Below are positions 9,393-17,223 of a stretch of 64,000 nt of DNA, piece by piece. The stretch's first letter is position 1. The number at the start of each line of letters is the position of its first letter. Location: assembly GCA_016711325.1 (NCBI GenBank), contig JADJTH010000008.1:310001-374000 (forward strand). The letters run 5' to 3'. The translations under genes and the position numbers were made by a program. The notes beneath the pieces are model-generated. The model saw nothing but the letters and a program-made list of their open reading frames with translations, did not search any database and had not been told where the DNA came from. Source of the stretch: Nigerium sp. (GTDB lineage Bacteria > Actinomycetota > Actinomycetes > Propionibacteriales > Propionibacteriaceae).

Positions 9393-10304
9393 ATGTCCAT
9401 CAGTTTTGATGCCACTGGAAGGATCGTTGTGGGTACCGACCTCTCGGGTCGGGCCTCCGTTGCGGTCGAATGGGCCGCCGAGCGGGCGGTCGCTCACGGC
9501 AATGACCTCTTGGTCGTCACGGCCTTGCCGGCCGTGCCGATCCCTCACCGCAATCGCATGTACGGCGCGATGGCGTCCGGCGACTGGCCGGCCAAATTGC
9601 AGGACGAGGCCCGGCATAGCCTGCGGAAGCAGCGCGCGAGCATCATGGCGAAGCACCCGGGCCTGAACGTCGAGGTGCGCATCGAGGAGGCGATGGCGTC
9701 CTACACGCTCGCGCAGGCGTCCAAGACCGCCGAGCTGGTCGTCATCGGCGCACGCGGGCGCAATGCACCGCTGAGCGCCCGGGCGCTGGGCGGCACCGCG
9801 CTGGGAGTGATCGCGCATGCCCACGGTCCGGTCGCGGTCATCCACGACCAAGCCGTCGGGACCCCGAGCGGTCCGGTGGTCGTCGGCGTCGACGACGGTC
9901 CGCAGGCCGAGGGCGCGTTCCGCTACGCGGCCACCGAGGCACTCAGCCGCGGCGCCGGTCTGCACGCGGTGCACGCGGTCGACGTCGCCATGTGGACGCT
10001 CGGCCTCGATCACGGCGGGATCGACTTCACCGAGGTCGTGTCGGCCATCGAGGCGCACATGCGCGAGATGGTCGGCGGCTGGGCCGCCGAGTTCCCCGGC
10101 CTCGAGGTGGAGGTCAAGGTGACGCCGGACCGCCCGGCGTCCGCGCTGATCGGAGCCTCGGACGGGGCGAGCCTGGTCGTCGTCGGCGCACGAGGCCTGG
10201 GCGGGTTCGCGGGCCTGGTGCTCGGCTCGACGAGCCGTGCGGTCGTGCGCGAGTCGTTCGCGCCGGTCATCGTCGTGCGCGGCGAGCGGCCGACGAAGGA
10301 GTAG
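9393..10304 (+). CDS. tandem universal stress protein
   Basis: 303 residues made of two UspA domains (about 8-140 and 150-295). Each carries the nucleotide-binding pattern: GARGRNAPLSARALGGTA in the first, and GARGLGGFAGLVLGSTSRAV with the classic G-2x-G-9x-G-[ST] spacing in the second. Family members bind ATP and modulate dormancy or stress responses in actinobacteria. ATG 9393 follows GGAGGGAGCAGGGG. It is convergent with uppS, 3 bp apart. The precise role cannot be read from sequence. Confidence 0.88.
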   Translation: MSISFDATGRIVVGTDLSGRASVAVEWAAERAVAHGNDLLVVTALPAVPIPHRNRMYGAMASGDWPAKLQDEARHSLRKQRASIMAKHPGLNVEVRIEEAMASYTLAQASKTAELVVIGARGRNAPLSARALGGTALGVIAHAHGPVAVIHDQAVGTPSGPVVVGVDDGPQAEGAFRYAATEALSRGAGLHAVHAVDVAMWTLGLDHGGIDFTEVVSAIEAHMREMVGGWAAEFPGLEVEVKVTPDRPASALIGASDGASLVVVGARGLGGFAGLVLGSTSRAVVRESFAPVIVVRGERPTKE

Positions 10305-10307
10305 CGC

Positions 10308-11099
10308 TCAGCCGCCGTTCGGCGGGGTGACCTCGTTGGGGATCGCCCCGCCGTAGCGGCGGTCGCGCCGCGCGTACAGCTCGAGGGCGTGCCACAGGTC
10401 GCGGCGATCGAAGTCGGGCCATAGCTGGTCGAGGAACACCATCTCGGCGTACGCCGTCTGCCACACCAGAAAGTTCGACGTGCGCTGTTCCCCCGACGAG
10501 CGGATGAACAGGTCGACATCAGGAACGCCGGGCGCGTACAGGTGGGAACGGAAGGACGCCTCCGAGATCTTGTCGGGGTGGATCCGCCCCTCGGCGGCGG
10601 CGCGGGCGAGCGCGCGGGCGGCGTCCACGATCTCGGCGCGACCGCCGTAGTTGACGCAGAATTGCAGCGTGAGCGTCTCGTTGTGCCGGCTCATGTGCTC
10701 GGCGACCTTGAGCTCGTCGATGACGCTCTTCCACAGCCTCGGCGCCCGCCCGGCCCAGACGATGCGGACGCCGAGGTCGTTCAACTCGTCGCGGCGGCGA
10801 TGGATCACGTCGCGGTTGAAGCCCATGAGCCAGCGCACCTCGGCGGGGGAGCGCTTCCAGTTCTCGGTCGAGAAGGCGTAGGCCGACAGGTACTTCACGC
10901 CGGCCTCCACGGCACCGTGGATCACATCGAGCAGGGACGCCTCACCGCGGGTGTGTCCGTCGGTGCGCGGGAGGTTGCGCTGCTTGGCCCAGCGGCCGTT
11001 GCCGTCCATCACGATCGCGACGTGACGGGGGACCAGGCCTGCCGGGATCTGCGGCGGACGCGCGCCGGACGGATGCGGGGTCGGCGGAATCGGGCTCAC
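10308..11099 (-). CDS. uppS: polyprenyl diphosphate synthase (undecaprenyl/decaprenyl type)
   Basis: Cytosolic Z-prenyl chain elongase making the carrier lipid for cell-wall synthesis. The catalytic aspartate is in HVAIVMDGNGRWA near residue 31; the diphosphate-binding RSSGEQRTSNF and the dimer-interface segment AYAEMVF are near the C-terminus. I place the start at GTG 11099 (263 residues) because AGCCTA (11107-11112, reading TAGGCT on the coding strand) is 7 nt upstream and homology begins soon after. An extended frame to 11144 is unlikely. The chain product length cannot be decided. Confidence 0.92.
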   Translation of the reverse strand: MSPIPPTPHPSGARPPQIPAGLVPRHVAIVMDGNGRWAKQRNLPRTDGHTRGEASLLDVIHGAVEAGVKYLSAYAFSTENWKRSPAEVRWLMGFNRDVIHRRRDELNDLGVRIVWAGRAPRLWKSVIDELKVAEHMSRHNETLTLQFCVNYGGRAEIVDAARALARAAAEGRIHPDKISEASFRSHLYAPGVPDVDLFIRSSGEQRTSNFLVWQTAYAEMVFLDQLWPDFDRRDLWHALELYARRDRRYGGAIPNEVTPPNGG

Positions 11100-11106
11100 G
11101 GGAGCG

Positions 11107-11112
11107 AGCCTA
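11107..11112 (-). promoter_or_regulatory. leaderless promoter of uppS
   Basis: On the minus strand TAGGCT ends 7 nt before the GTG start at 11099, with no RBS between. Confidence 0.55.
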
Positions 11113-11147
11113 ACGCTCGCGGGGTGACGGGGCGGCCCAGGCATGCC

Positions 11148-11181
11148 GACGGGCGGTCCACCGGAAGGTGGACCGCCCGTC
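11148..11181 (-). terminator. terminator hairpin downstream of glyS
   Basis: A perfect 15-bp stem (11148-11162 with 11167-11181) closed by a four-base loop. It lies just past the glyS stop and upstream of uppS. There is no T-run, but the stem is exceptionally stable and could act in either direction. Confidence 0.7.
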
Positions 11182-11191
11182 GCTGGTGTTC

Positions 11192-12571
11192 TCAGCAGCC
11201 GATCAGGCGGGCCGCGAGGTAGGGGACGACCTGGTCGAGGGTCACGCGCTCCTGCGCCATCGTGTCGCGCTCGCGGATCGTCACCGCGTTGTCGTCCAGG
11301 GTGTCGAAGTCGACCGTCACGCAGAACGGCGTGCCGATCTCGTCCTGGCGGCGGTAGCGGCGTCCGATCGCCTGGGCGTCGTCGAACTCGGTGTTCCAGT
11401 GCCGGCGCAGTTCAGCGGCGAGCTCGCGCGCCCTGGGCGACAGCTTCTCGTTGCGCGACAGCGGCAGCACCGCGACCTTGACCGGTGACAGGCGCGGATC
11501 CAGCTTGAGGACCGTACGGGTATCCGTGCCGCCCTTGGCGTTCGGCGCCTGCTCCTCGGTGTAGGCCTCCACCAGGAACGCCATCAGCGACCGGGTCAGG
11601 CCCGCGGCCGGCTCGATCACGTAGGGCACGTAGCGCTCGTTCTTGGCCTGGTCGAAGTAGGACAGATCCTGGCCCGAATGCTGGGAGTGGGTGCCGAGGT
11701 CGAAGTCCGTGCGGTTCGCGACACCCTCCAGTTCGCCCCAGCCGTCGCCGCCGGTGAAGCCGAAGTCGTACTCGATGTCGACGGTGCGCTTCGAGTAGTG
11801 CGACAGCTTCTCCTGCGGGTGCTCGTACAGACGCAGCCGCTCAGGAGCGATGCCGAGGCCGACGTACCAGTCCCTGCGGGCGTCGATCCAGTGCTGATGC
11901 CATTCCTCGTCGGTTCCGGGCTCGACGAAGAACTCCATCTCCATCTGCTCGAACTCGCGGGTGCGGAAGATGAAGTTGCCCGGTGTGATCTCGTTGCGGA
12001 AGCTCTTGCCGACCTGGCCGATGCCGAAAGGCACCTTCATGCGCGAGGTCTGCTGCACGTTGGCGAAGTTGATGAAGATGCCCTGCGCGGTCTCGGGGCG
12101 GAGGTAGTGCAGCCCCGACTCATCCTTGATGACGCCGAGGTGGGTCTCCAGCATCATGTTGAAGTCGCGCGGTTCGGTGAAGCGGCCGAGGGTGCCGCAC
12201 TCGGGACAGTTGATCTCTTCGAGCCCGGCGGGCTTGCGGCCCTTCTTGAACTCGAACGCCTCCTCCAGCTGGTCGGCGCGGAAGCGCTTGTGACAGCTCA
12301 GGCACTCGGTCAGCGGGTCGGAGAACACGCCGACGTGCCCCGACGCCACCCACACCTGGCGAGGCAGGATGATCGAGGAGTCGACGCCCACCACGTCGGG
12401 GCGGTTCTGCACGACGGCCTTCCACCATTGCCGCTTGATGTTCTCCTTGAGCTCCACGCCGTAGGGGCCGTAGTCCCAGGCCGCCCGGGTGCCGCCGTAG
12501 ATCTCCCCGCAGGGATACACGAAGCCGCGGCGCTTCGTGAGACTGATGACGTTGTCGAGCTTGCTGGCCAT
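11192..12571 (-). CDS. glyS: glycyl-tRNA synthetase, single-chain class II
   Basis: Charges tRNA-Gly. The 459 residues are the alpha2-type (GlyQS) enzyme found in actinobacteria and eukaryotes, not the two-subunit GlyQ/GlyS form. The N-terminal FVYPCGEIYGG, a C2C2 insertion (CLSCHKRF and CPECG) near residues 90-125, class II motif 2 near FRNEITPGNFIFRTREFEQ and a C-terminal anticodon-binding domain are visible. ATG 12571 has AAGGAGG upstream; a TAGAGT -10 box sits about 60 bp upstream. Confidence 0.95.
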   Translation of the reverse strand: MASKLDNVISLTKRRGFVYPCGEIYGGTRAAWDYGPYGVELKENIKRQWWKAVVQNRPDVVGVDSSIILPRQVWVASGHVGVFSDPLTECLSCHKRFRADQLEEAFEFKKGRKPAGLEEINCPECGTLGRFTEPRDFNMMLETHLGVIKDESGLHYLRPETAQGIFINFANVQQTSRMKVPFGIGQVGKSFRNEITPGNFIFRTREFEQMEMEFFVEPGTDEEWHQHWIDARRDWYVGLGIAPERLRLYEHPQEKLSHYSKRTVDIEYDFGFTGGDGWGELEGVANRTDFDLGTHSQHSGQDLSYFDQAKNERYVPYVIEPAAGLTRSLMAFLVEAYTEEQAPNAKGGTDTRTVLKLDPRLSPVKVAVLPLSRNEKLSPRARELAAELRRHWNTEFDDAQAIGRRYRRQDEIGTPFCVTVDFDTLDDNAVTIRERDTMAQERVTLDQVVPYLAARLIGC

Positions 12572-12631
12572 GAGACCTGGCGCCTCCTTGTCGGCTGAGG
12601 GTGCCCGGCCGGCATCCCCGTGAACCCGAGC

Positions 12632-12637
12632 ACTCTA
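12632..12637 (-). promoter_or_regulatory. -10 box of glyS
   Basis: ACTCTA on the plus strand reads TAGAGT toward glyS, leaving a leader of about 55 nt with AAGGAGG before the ATG. Confidence 0.4.
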
Positions 12638-12672
12638 TCCGGGTGCGTGGACGCCGCCGAATCGCGCCCCTC

Positions 12673-12981
12673 CTACCGTTCGCGCGGCAGGTTGAGCCCC
12701 ACGTCGTCGGCGGCGGCGTAGGCGCTCGGCTCGTCGAGGGCCTCGCTCAGCAGCGGCACGAGGACGATCTTCGCCTCGTAGCCGTTGAAGCTGCGCCGGT
12801 AGGATCCGACGTTCTCCCAACTGGTGGCGATGGCCCACAGTTCGGGTTCGTCGAGGTTGCGGACGAGTTCGGCCGTCAGGTTCCCCGCCCGGGTGCGGAA
12901 GAACGCGACGGCGGCGTCGGCGCGCAGGGTGAAGGGCGCCTCGGCGTCCGCCGCGACGCGGAAGCGGCTGAAGGCGAGCAT
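12673..12981 (-). CDS. antibiotic biosynthesis monooxygenase (ABM) fold protein
   Basis: 102 residues with the dimeric ferredoxin-like ABM signature: an N-terminal strand (MLAFSRFRV), AVAFFRTRAGNLTAELVRNLDEPELWAIATSWEN, then SYRRSFNGYEAK. Members include heme-degrading and quinol monooxygenases and many of unknown substrate; no heme-ligand pattern is evident. The ATG at 12981 is leaderless behind TAGTCT (12989-12994 read on the minus strand). It is divergent from zur, so shared metal control is conceivable but only inferred. Confidence 0.72.
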   Translation of the reverse strand: MLAFSRFRVAADAEAPFTLRADAAVAFFRTRAGNLTAELVRNLDEPELWAIATSWENVGSYRRSFNGYEAKIVLVPLLSEALDEPSAYAAADDVGLNLPRER

Positions 12982-12988
12982 GGCGGCC

Positions 12989-13011
12989 AGACTAGCGCCG
13001 ACGGGTAAGCT
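12989..13011. promoter_or_regulatory. divergent promoters of the ABM gene and zur
   Basis: Minus strand: TAGTCT (12994 to 12989), 7 nt before ATG 12981. Plus strand: TAAGCT (13006-13011), 21 nt before ATG 13033 with GAGGAGG between. The two -10 boxes are 12 bp apart, so the transcripts must compete or be co-regulated. Confidence 0.5.
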
Positions 13012-13032
13012 GGACGGGATCGAGGAGGCCCG

Positions 13033-13437
13033 ATGAGTAGCACCACCCCCCAGCGACAGACGCGTCAGCGCGCGACCATCGCCGGGGTGCTTGATGAGCT
13101 CGACGAGTTCAAGTCGGCCCAAGACATCCATGACTTGCTGCGTCACCGTGGCCACTCGGTGGGCCTGGCCACCGTGTACCGCAACCTGCAGGCGCTGGTC
13201 GAGGCCGAGCGGGTCGACGTGGTCCGGACGCCGGACGGTCAGGCCACCTACCGGGCCTGCGGCGAGGCAACCCACGCGCATCACCATCACCTCGTGTGTC
13301 GCTCCTGTGGCAGCGCCGTCGAGATCGCGTTCGAGGGGGTGGAGGCCCAGGTCGACGGCATCGCCCGCGAGCACGGCTTCACCGACGTCGGCCATTCGAT
13401 CGAATTGCGCGGCCTGTGCGCCGCGTGCTCGCCCTGA
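13033..13437 (+). CDS. zur: Fur-family zinc regulator
   Basis: 134-residue Fur-family repressor. The winged helix (TTPQRQTRQRATIAGVL, then ATVYRNLQALVE) precedes the metal region THAHHHHLVCRSCG and a second C-x2-C at the C-terminus (GLCAAC), the structural zinc site. The HHHH segment and length are like FurB/Zur of mycobacteria. It probably represses zinc uptake when zinc is bound. It is followed 10 bp later by recO, which may be co-transcribed. Confidence 0.85.
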   Translation: MSSTTPQRQTRQRATIAGVLDELDEFKSAQDIHDLLRHRGHSVGLATVYRNLQALVEAERVDVVRTPDGQATYRACGEATHAHHHHLVCRSCGSAVEIAFEGVEAQVDGIAREHGFTDVGHSIELRGLCAACSP

Positions 13438-13447
13438 GAGCGCGCGC

Positions 13448-14188
13448 GTGCCCACCTATCGTGACGAGGCGGTCGTGCTGCGGACACAGAAGCTCGGCGA
13501 GGCGGACCGGATCATCACCCTCCTCTCCCGCCGTCACGGCAAGGTGCGCGCGGTCGCCCGGGGTGTCCGGCGCACCAGGTCGAAGTTCGGCGCGAGGCTG
13601 GAGCCGTTCACCCACGTCGACCTGCAGTTCGCGACCGGGCGCACGCTCGATGTGATCACCGAGGCCGTCACCCTGCACGCGTGGTCGGAGCCGTTGTGCA
13701 CCGACTATCCGCGTTTCACGGTCGGCCAGGTCATGCTCGAGACGGCCGACCGGCTCGTGTCGATCGAACGCGAGCCCGCGTTGCCGCAGTACCGGCTGCT
13801 CACCGGTGCGCTGAATGCGCTGGTCGTCGGCACCTCGGACGGGCCCCGGCCGTCCACGATGGTGATGGACGCCTATCTGCTACGGGCCGTCGCCACGGCC
13901 GGATTCGCGCCGAGCCTGGATCAGTGCGCGTCGTGCGGCACGGACGGTCCGCACGACTTCTTCTCGCCCTCGGCGGGCGGGGTGGTCTGCCGTCGCTGCC
14001 GGCCACCGGGCACGGCGATGGTGCGCCCGGTGACGATGGCGCTGCTCGCCGCGCTGATCAGCGGCGACTGGGTCTCGACCCGCGACGCCGCGCCCCCCGA
14101 TCAGCGCCAGGCGTCCGGGCTGGTGGCGGCCTTCGTCGCCTGGCACCTCGACCGCGGTCTGCGCACGCTGGACCATGTCGACCGGTGA
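13448..14188 (+). CDS. recO: DNA repair protein RecO
   Basis: 246 residues. Loads RecA onto SSB-coated DNA in the RecFOR pathway. The N-terminal OB fold (TYRDEAVVLRTQKLGEADRI) and the zinc cluster C-x2-C (CASC, CRRC near residues 160-182) are visible. GTG 13448 is used because homology starts immediately after it. No strong RBS is seen, which fits read-through from zur 10 bp upstream. Confidence 0.93.
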   Translation: MPTYRDEAVVLRTQKLGEADRIITLLSRRHGKVRAVARGVRRTRSKFGARLEPFTHVDLQFATGRTLDVITEAVTLHAWSEPLCTDYPRFTVGQVMLETADRLVSIEREPALPQYRLLTGALNALVVGTSDGPRPSTMVMDAYLLRAVATAGFAPSLDQCASCGTDGPHDFFSPSAGGVVCRRCRPPGTAMVRPVTMALLAALISGDWVSTRDAAPPDQRQASGLVAAFVAWHLDRGLRTLDHVDR

Positions 14189-14300
14189 CCGAGGGGGCGG
14201 CAGGCGACGCGGTCGTCGGTCAGGAGGCGCATGTGATCAACAGGTCAGGCATGGCAACCACCTCCCATGTCGCGTGCTATCACCCGGGTCCAGGGGTTGG

Positions 14301-14909
14301 TCAGCTGCGCAGGCCGAGGAGCAGGCCGACCGCGACGCTCGTCATGATGGCGGCCACCGCGAGGTCGAAGATCCGCCAGGCGGCCGGCTTGGCGAACAAC
14401 GGCCGCAGCACCGCGGCACCGAAGCCGAGGGCGGTGAACCAGAGCAGGCTGCCGGCGATCGCGCCCGCCGCGAAGAGCCACGGCGCGGCGTAGGTCGAGG
14501 CGATCGAGCCGAGCAGCACGAGCGTGTCGAGATAGACGTGCGGGTTCAGCCACGTCAGGGCGAGCGCGGTCAGCGCGACCGGTAGCAGACGCCGTGTCTC
14601 GTCGGCACCCTCGACGATCATCGCCTGCGGGCGTGCGGCGCGGCGGAGGCCCAGGAACGCGTACCCGAAGAGAACCACCGCGCCCACGACGGTGATCGCG
14701 GTCAGGACGGTGTCGTGTTCGGCGACGAGCGCCCCGACCCCGGCGGTGCCCAACCCGATGAGTAGGGCGTCGCTGAGCGCGCAGATGGCGACCACCACGC
14801 CGGTGTGCTCGCGTCGCAGGCCCTGCCGCAGCACGAACGCGTTCTGCGCGCCGATGGCGACGATCAGACCGAGCGAGAATCCGAAACCGGACAAGGCGGT
14901 GGTGAGCAC
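14301..14909 (-). CDS. LysE/ArgO-family basic amino acid exporter
   Basis: 202-residue inner-membrane exporter with about six hydrophobic helices. GLIVAIGAQNAFVLRQGL at the N-terminus is the LysE-family signature, and WLNPHVYLDTLVLLG follows in the fourth helix. Family members expel lysine or arginine. GTG 14909 is chosen because TACCGT lies 7 nt upstream and the family start matches. Divergent from an ArgP/LysG-type regulator, the standard arrangement in which the regulator switches on the exporter when basic amino acids accumulate. Confidence 0.9.
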   Translation of the reverse strand: MLTTALSGFGFSLGLIVAIGAQNAFVLRQGLRREHTGVVVAICALSDALLIGLGTAGVGALVAEHDTVLTAITVVGAVVLFGYAFLGLRRAARPQAMIVEGADETRRLLPVALTALALTWLNPHVYLDTLVLLGSIASTYAAPWLFAAGAIAGSLLWFTALGFGAAVLRPLFAKPAAWRIFDLAVAAIMTSVAVGLLLGLRS

Positions 14910-14990
14910 GAGGACGACGGTAGACCGTCCCCGAGGAACCAGTCCAACGAATGTTTCTACAGATTCATAAGCAACGCTTATGATCGCGTC
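14910..14990. promoter_or_regulatory. divergent argO/argP control region
   Basis: CATAAGC (14966-14972) and GCTTATG (14976-14982) form a perfect 7-bp inverted repeat. The right arm overlaps TATGAT (14979-14984), the -10 box 6 nt before ATG 14991. The LysR-type protein binding here would directly control its own promoter. Confidence 0.6.
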
Positions 14991-15875
14991 ATGGATTGGG
15001 ACTTGCCTCAGTTGCGCGCGTTCTCGGCGGTCGTCGACCACGGCACCTTGGAGGCCGCCGCCCGTGCGCTCCAGGTGACGCCGTCGGCGGTGAGTCAGCG
15101 CCTCAAGGCGCTCGAGCGTTCGGTCGGGGCGGTGCTGCTGCAGCGCACCCGTCCCGCAGCGCCCACGGCGGCCGGACGTCCGGTGTTGTTGCTGGCCCGC
15201 CAGGTCGAGGTCCTGGCTGCCGACGCCGACGCCGCGCTCAGCAGTTCGGCAGACCTCATGCCCGAGGTGCGGCTGGCCGTCAATGCTGACTCGCTGGCCA
15301 CCTGGGTGATGCCGGCGCTCGCGCCGGTCGCGACGATGATCCGGATCACGTTCCTGCGCGAGGACGAGGGACACACTGCCGACCTGCTGCGCGACGGCAC
15401 GGCGATGGCCGCCGTCACCACCGAGCGGACGCCGGTGCAGGGCTGCACCGTCGAGTCTCTCGGGGCGATGCGCTACCGGCCCATGGCGTCTGCTGCGTTC
15501 GCCGCGCGCTGGTTCGCCGGCGGTGTCACGCCCGATGCGCTCCGGCACGCCCCGGTGGTGGTGTTCGACGACCGCGACCGGCTCCAGATCGACCGCCTCG
15601 CCGAGGCGGGTATCGCCTGGGGCCGGGCGCCCTGGCACACGGTCCCGGCCACCACGCAATTCTCCGAGGCGGTCCGGCTCGGCTACGGATGGGGCATGCT
15701 GCCCGATCTGGAAGGCCGTGCCTGGGCGGGCATCGACCTGTCCGCCGTGTCGGGCTCGTGCCTGGGCGTCCACGACGTCATGCTGTCGTGGCAGCAGTGG
15801 TCGCTGCGCACCGGCAGCCTGGACGCCGTCGCCGACGCCCTCCGTGAGGGCGCGGCGCGCTCGCTGCTGCGCTGA
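14991..15875 (+). CDS. LysR-type regulator, ArgP/LysG group
   Basis: 294 residues: winged helix at residues 1-60 (AAARALQVTPSAVSQRLKALE) and a LysR effector domain after residue 90. The short start MDWDLPQLRAFSAVVDHGTLEAAA is characteristic of ArgP/LysG (IciA) proteins. It likely senses lysine or arginine and activates the divergent exporter gene. Leaderless ATG at 14991. Ends against the convergent GH13 gene. Confidence 0.87.
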   Translation: MDWDLPQLRAFSAVVDHGTLEAAARALQVTPSAVSQRLKALERSVGAVLLQRTRPAAPTAAGRPVLLLARQVEVLAADADAALSSSADLMPEVRLAVNADSLATWVMPALAPVATMIRITFLREDEGHTADLLRDGTAMAAVTTERTPVQGCTVESLGAMRYRPMASAAFAARWFAGGVTPDALRHAPVVVFDDRDRLQIDRLAEAGIAWGRAPWHTVPATTQFSEAVRLGYGWGMLPDLEGRAWAGIDLSAVSGSCLGVHDVMLSWQQWSLRTGSLDAVADALREGAARSLLR

Positions 15876-15910
15876 CCGGCGCGGCCCGCGCGTGGCGAGC
15901 GGACGGTCAG
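15872..15910. terminator. possible bidirectional hairpin between convergent genes
   Basis: CTGACCG (15872-15878) pairs with CGGTCAG (15904-15910) across a GC-rich loop; it overlaps both stop codons. No T-run, so only a weak call. Confidence 0.3.
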
Positions 15911-17115
15911 CGGGACCAGGACCATTCCTCGCCGTCGGAGAACACGAGCGAGAACCGTGCGGGTTCGAGCTGAAGGCTCACGTCGACGAACGGCGCGGCC
16001 GCGGCGTCCTCGGCCCGTGCCGTGCAGCGCCAGGAGATCGTGGTGTTGGTGTTCTCGGCCACCTCGACCAGCGCGCGGCTGAGCCAGGGATGGCGCCGCC
16101 GCAGGCCGATCAGGTGCTGGTAGACGGCGTGCAGCCAGGCGCCGCTGTCGAACAGATCGCTGGGTGCGGGCGGCAAGGGAGGACGAACGGCGTCGTCGGC
16201 GTGGTAGCCGGTGTGCCGGGTGCCGGTGAAGGCCTGCTCGTCGCCGTAGTACACGCTCGGCATACCCGGCAGCGCGAACAGGGCGGCGGCGGCCACGGCG
16301 GCGCCGTCCATGCCGGCCAATGACGCCATCCGGTCGACATCGTGGTTGCCGCTGAACGTGTTGAGCACGAGGTCGGACGAGAAGGCGGTGTGACGTCGCA
16401 CGGCGTGCGCGAGTTCGAAGAAGTTGGCGTCCGCGATCGAGCTCCAGGTGGCCTTCCACAGCTCGTAGGCGGTGATCGAGTCGAGGTGGCCATCGCGGGC
16501 GAGCGCGGCGTAGTCGCCGTGGATCACCTCTCCCAGGAACACCGCGTCGGGGAACTCGACGCGCACTCGGTCGGTGACCTCGGCCCAGAAGGGGGTGGGC
16601 ACGGCGTAGGCGACGTCGAGGCGCCAGCCGGCGATGCCGCGGCGCAGCCAGTGCAGCATGATCGCGGTCACCTCGTCGGCAACCGCCGGGTTTGCATGGT
16701 CGAGCTCCACCAGGTCGCCGTGCCCCTCCCAGCCCGCCAGCTTGCCGCCGACGCGCTTGAGCAGCGGGCTGTTCTCGGCCACCCACGGATGGCGCACCCC
16801 GACGTGGTTGAACACCCCGTCGAGCATCAGGGACAGGCCTCGGGTGCGGCAGCCGGCGACGAGACGGTCGAAGTCGGCTTCGTCGCCCAGGCGCGGGTCG
16901 ATCCGGTAGTGGTCGAGGGTGTCGTAGCCGTGCGAAGTCGAGGCGAACACCGGACCCAGCAGCAAGCCGGAGCAGCCCAGCTTGACGACGTAGTCGAGCC
17001 AGGGGAGCAGTCCCTGGAGGCGGTGATGCAGCCCTTCCTCGGGCTCGCGGATGGGCGCATCGAGCGCGCCCAACGGGTAGACCTGCCACCAGATGGTGCT
17101 GTCGACCAGGCTCAT
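15907..17115 (-). CDS. GH13 alpha-amylase family glycoside hydrolase
   Basis: 402 residues without a signal peptide, so intracellular. The (beta/alpha)8 motifs are present: LDGVFNHVG (region I), GWRLDVAYA with the nucleophile Asp (region II), FLGEVIHGD with the acid/base Glu (region III) and FSGNHDVDR (region IV). The start MSLVDSTIWWQVYPLG is typical of maltogenic or trehalose-related members; substrate specificity cannot be fixed. A short C-terminal beta domain follows. It probably acts on stored glucans or maltodextrins. Confidence 0.85.
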   Translation of the reverse strand: MSLVDSTIWWQVYPLGALDAPIREPEEGLHHRLQGLLPWLDYVVKLGCSGLLLGPVFASTSHGYDTLDHYRIDPRLGDEADFDRLVAGCRTRGLSLMLDGVFNHVGVRHPWVAENSPLLKRVGGKLAGWEGHGDLVELDHANPAVADEVTAIMLHWLRRGIAGWRLDVAYAVPTPFWAEVTDRVRVEFPDAVFLGEVIHGDYAALARDGHLDSITAYELWKATWSSIADANFFELAHAVRRHTAFSSDLVLNTFSGNHDVDRMASLAGMDGAAVAAAALFALPGMPSVYYGDEQAFTGTRHTGYHADDAVRPPLPPAPSDLFDSGAWLHAVYQHLIGLRRRHPWLSRALVEVAENTNTTISWRCTARAEDAAAAPFVDVSLQLEPARFSLVFSDGEEWSWSR

Positions 17116-17209
17116 GTGTTCCTCCCGTACGGCTCGGATCAGCTCGACGCTACACCTCTCTGCACCGGGCCGCGCGGACGGCGGGAAGGTCGGCGATGCG
17201 AGGTCCGGG

Positions 17210-17223
17210 TAGAGTGAGGCGCC
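17210..17223 (+). promoter_or_regulatory. leaderless promoter of dusB
   Basis: TAGAGT at 17210-17215 lies 8 nt before GTG 17224; no RBS. Confidence 0.55.
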
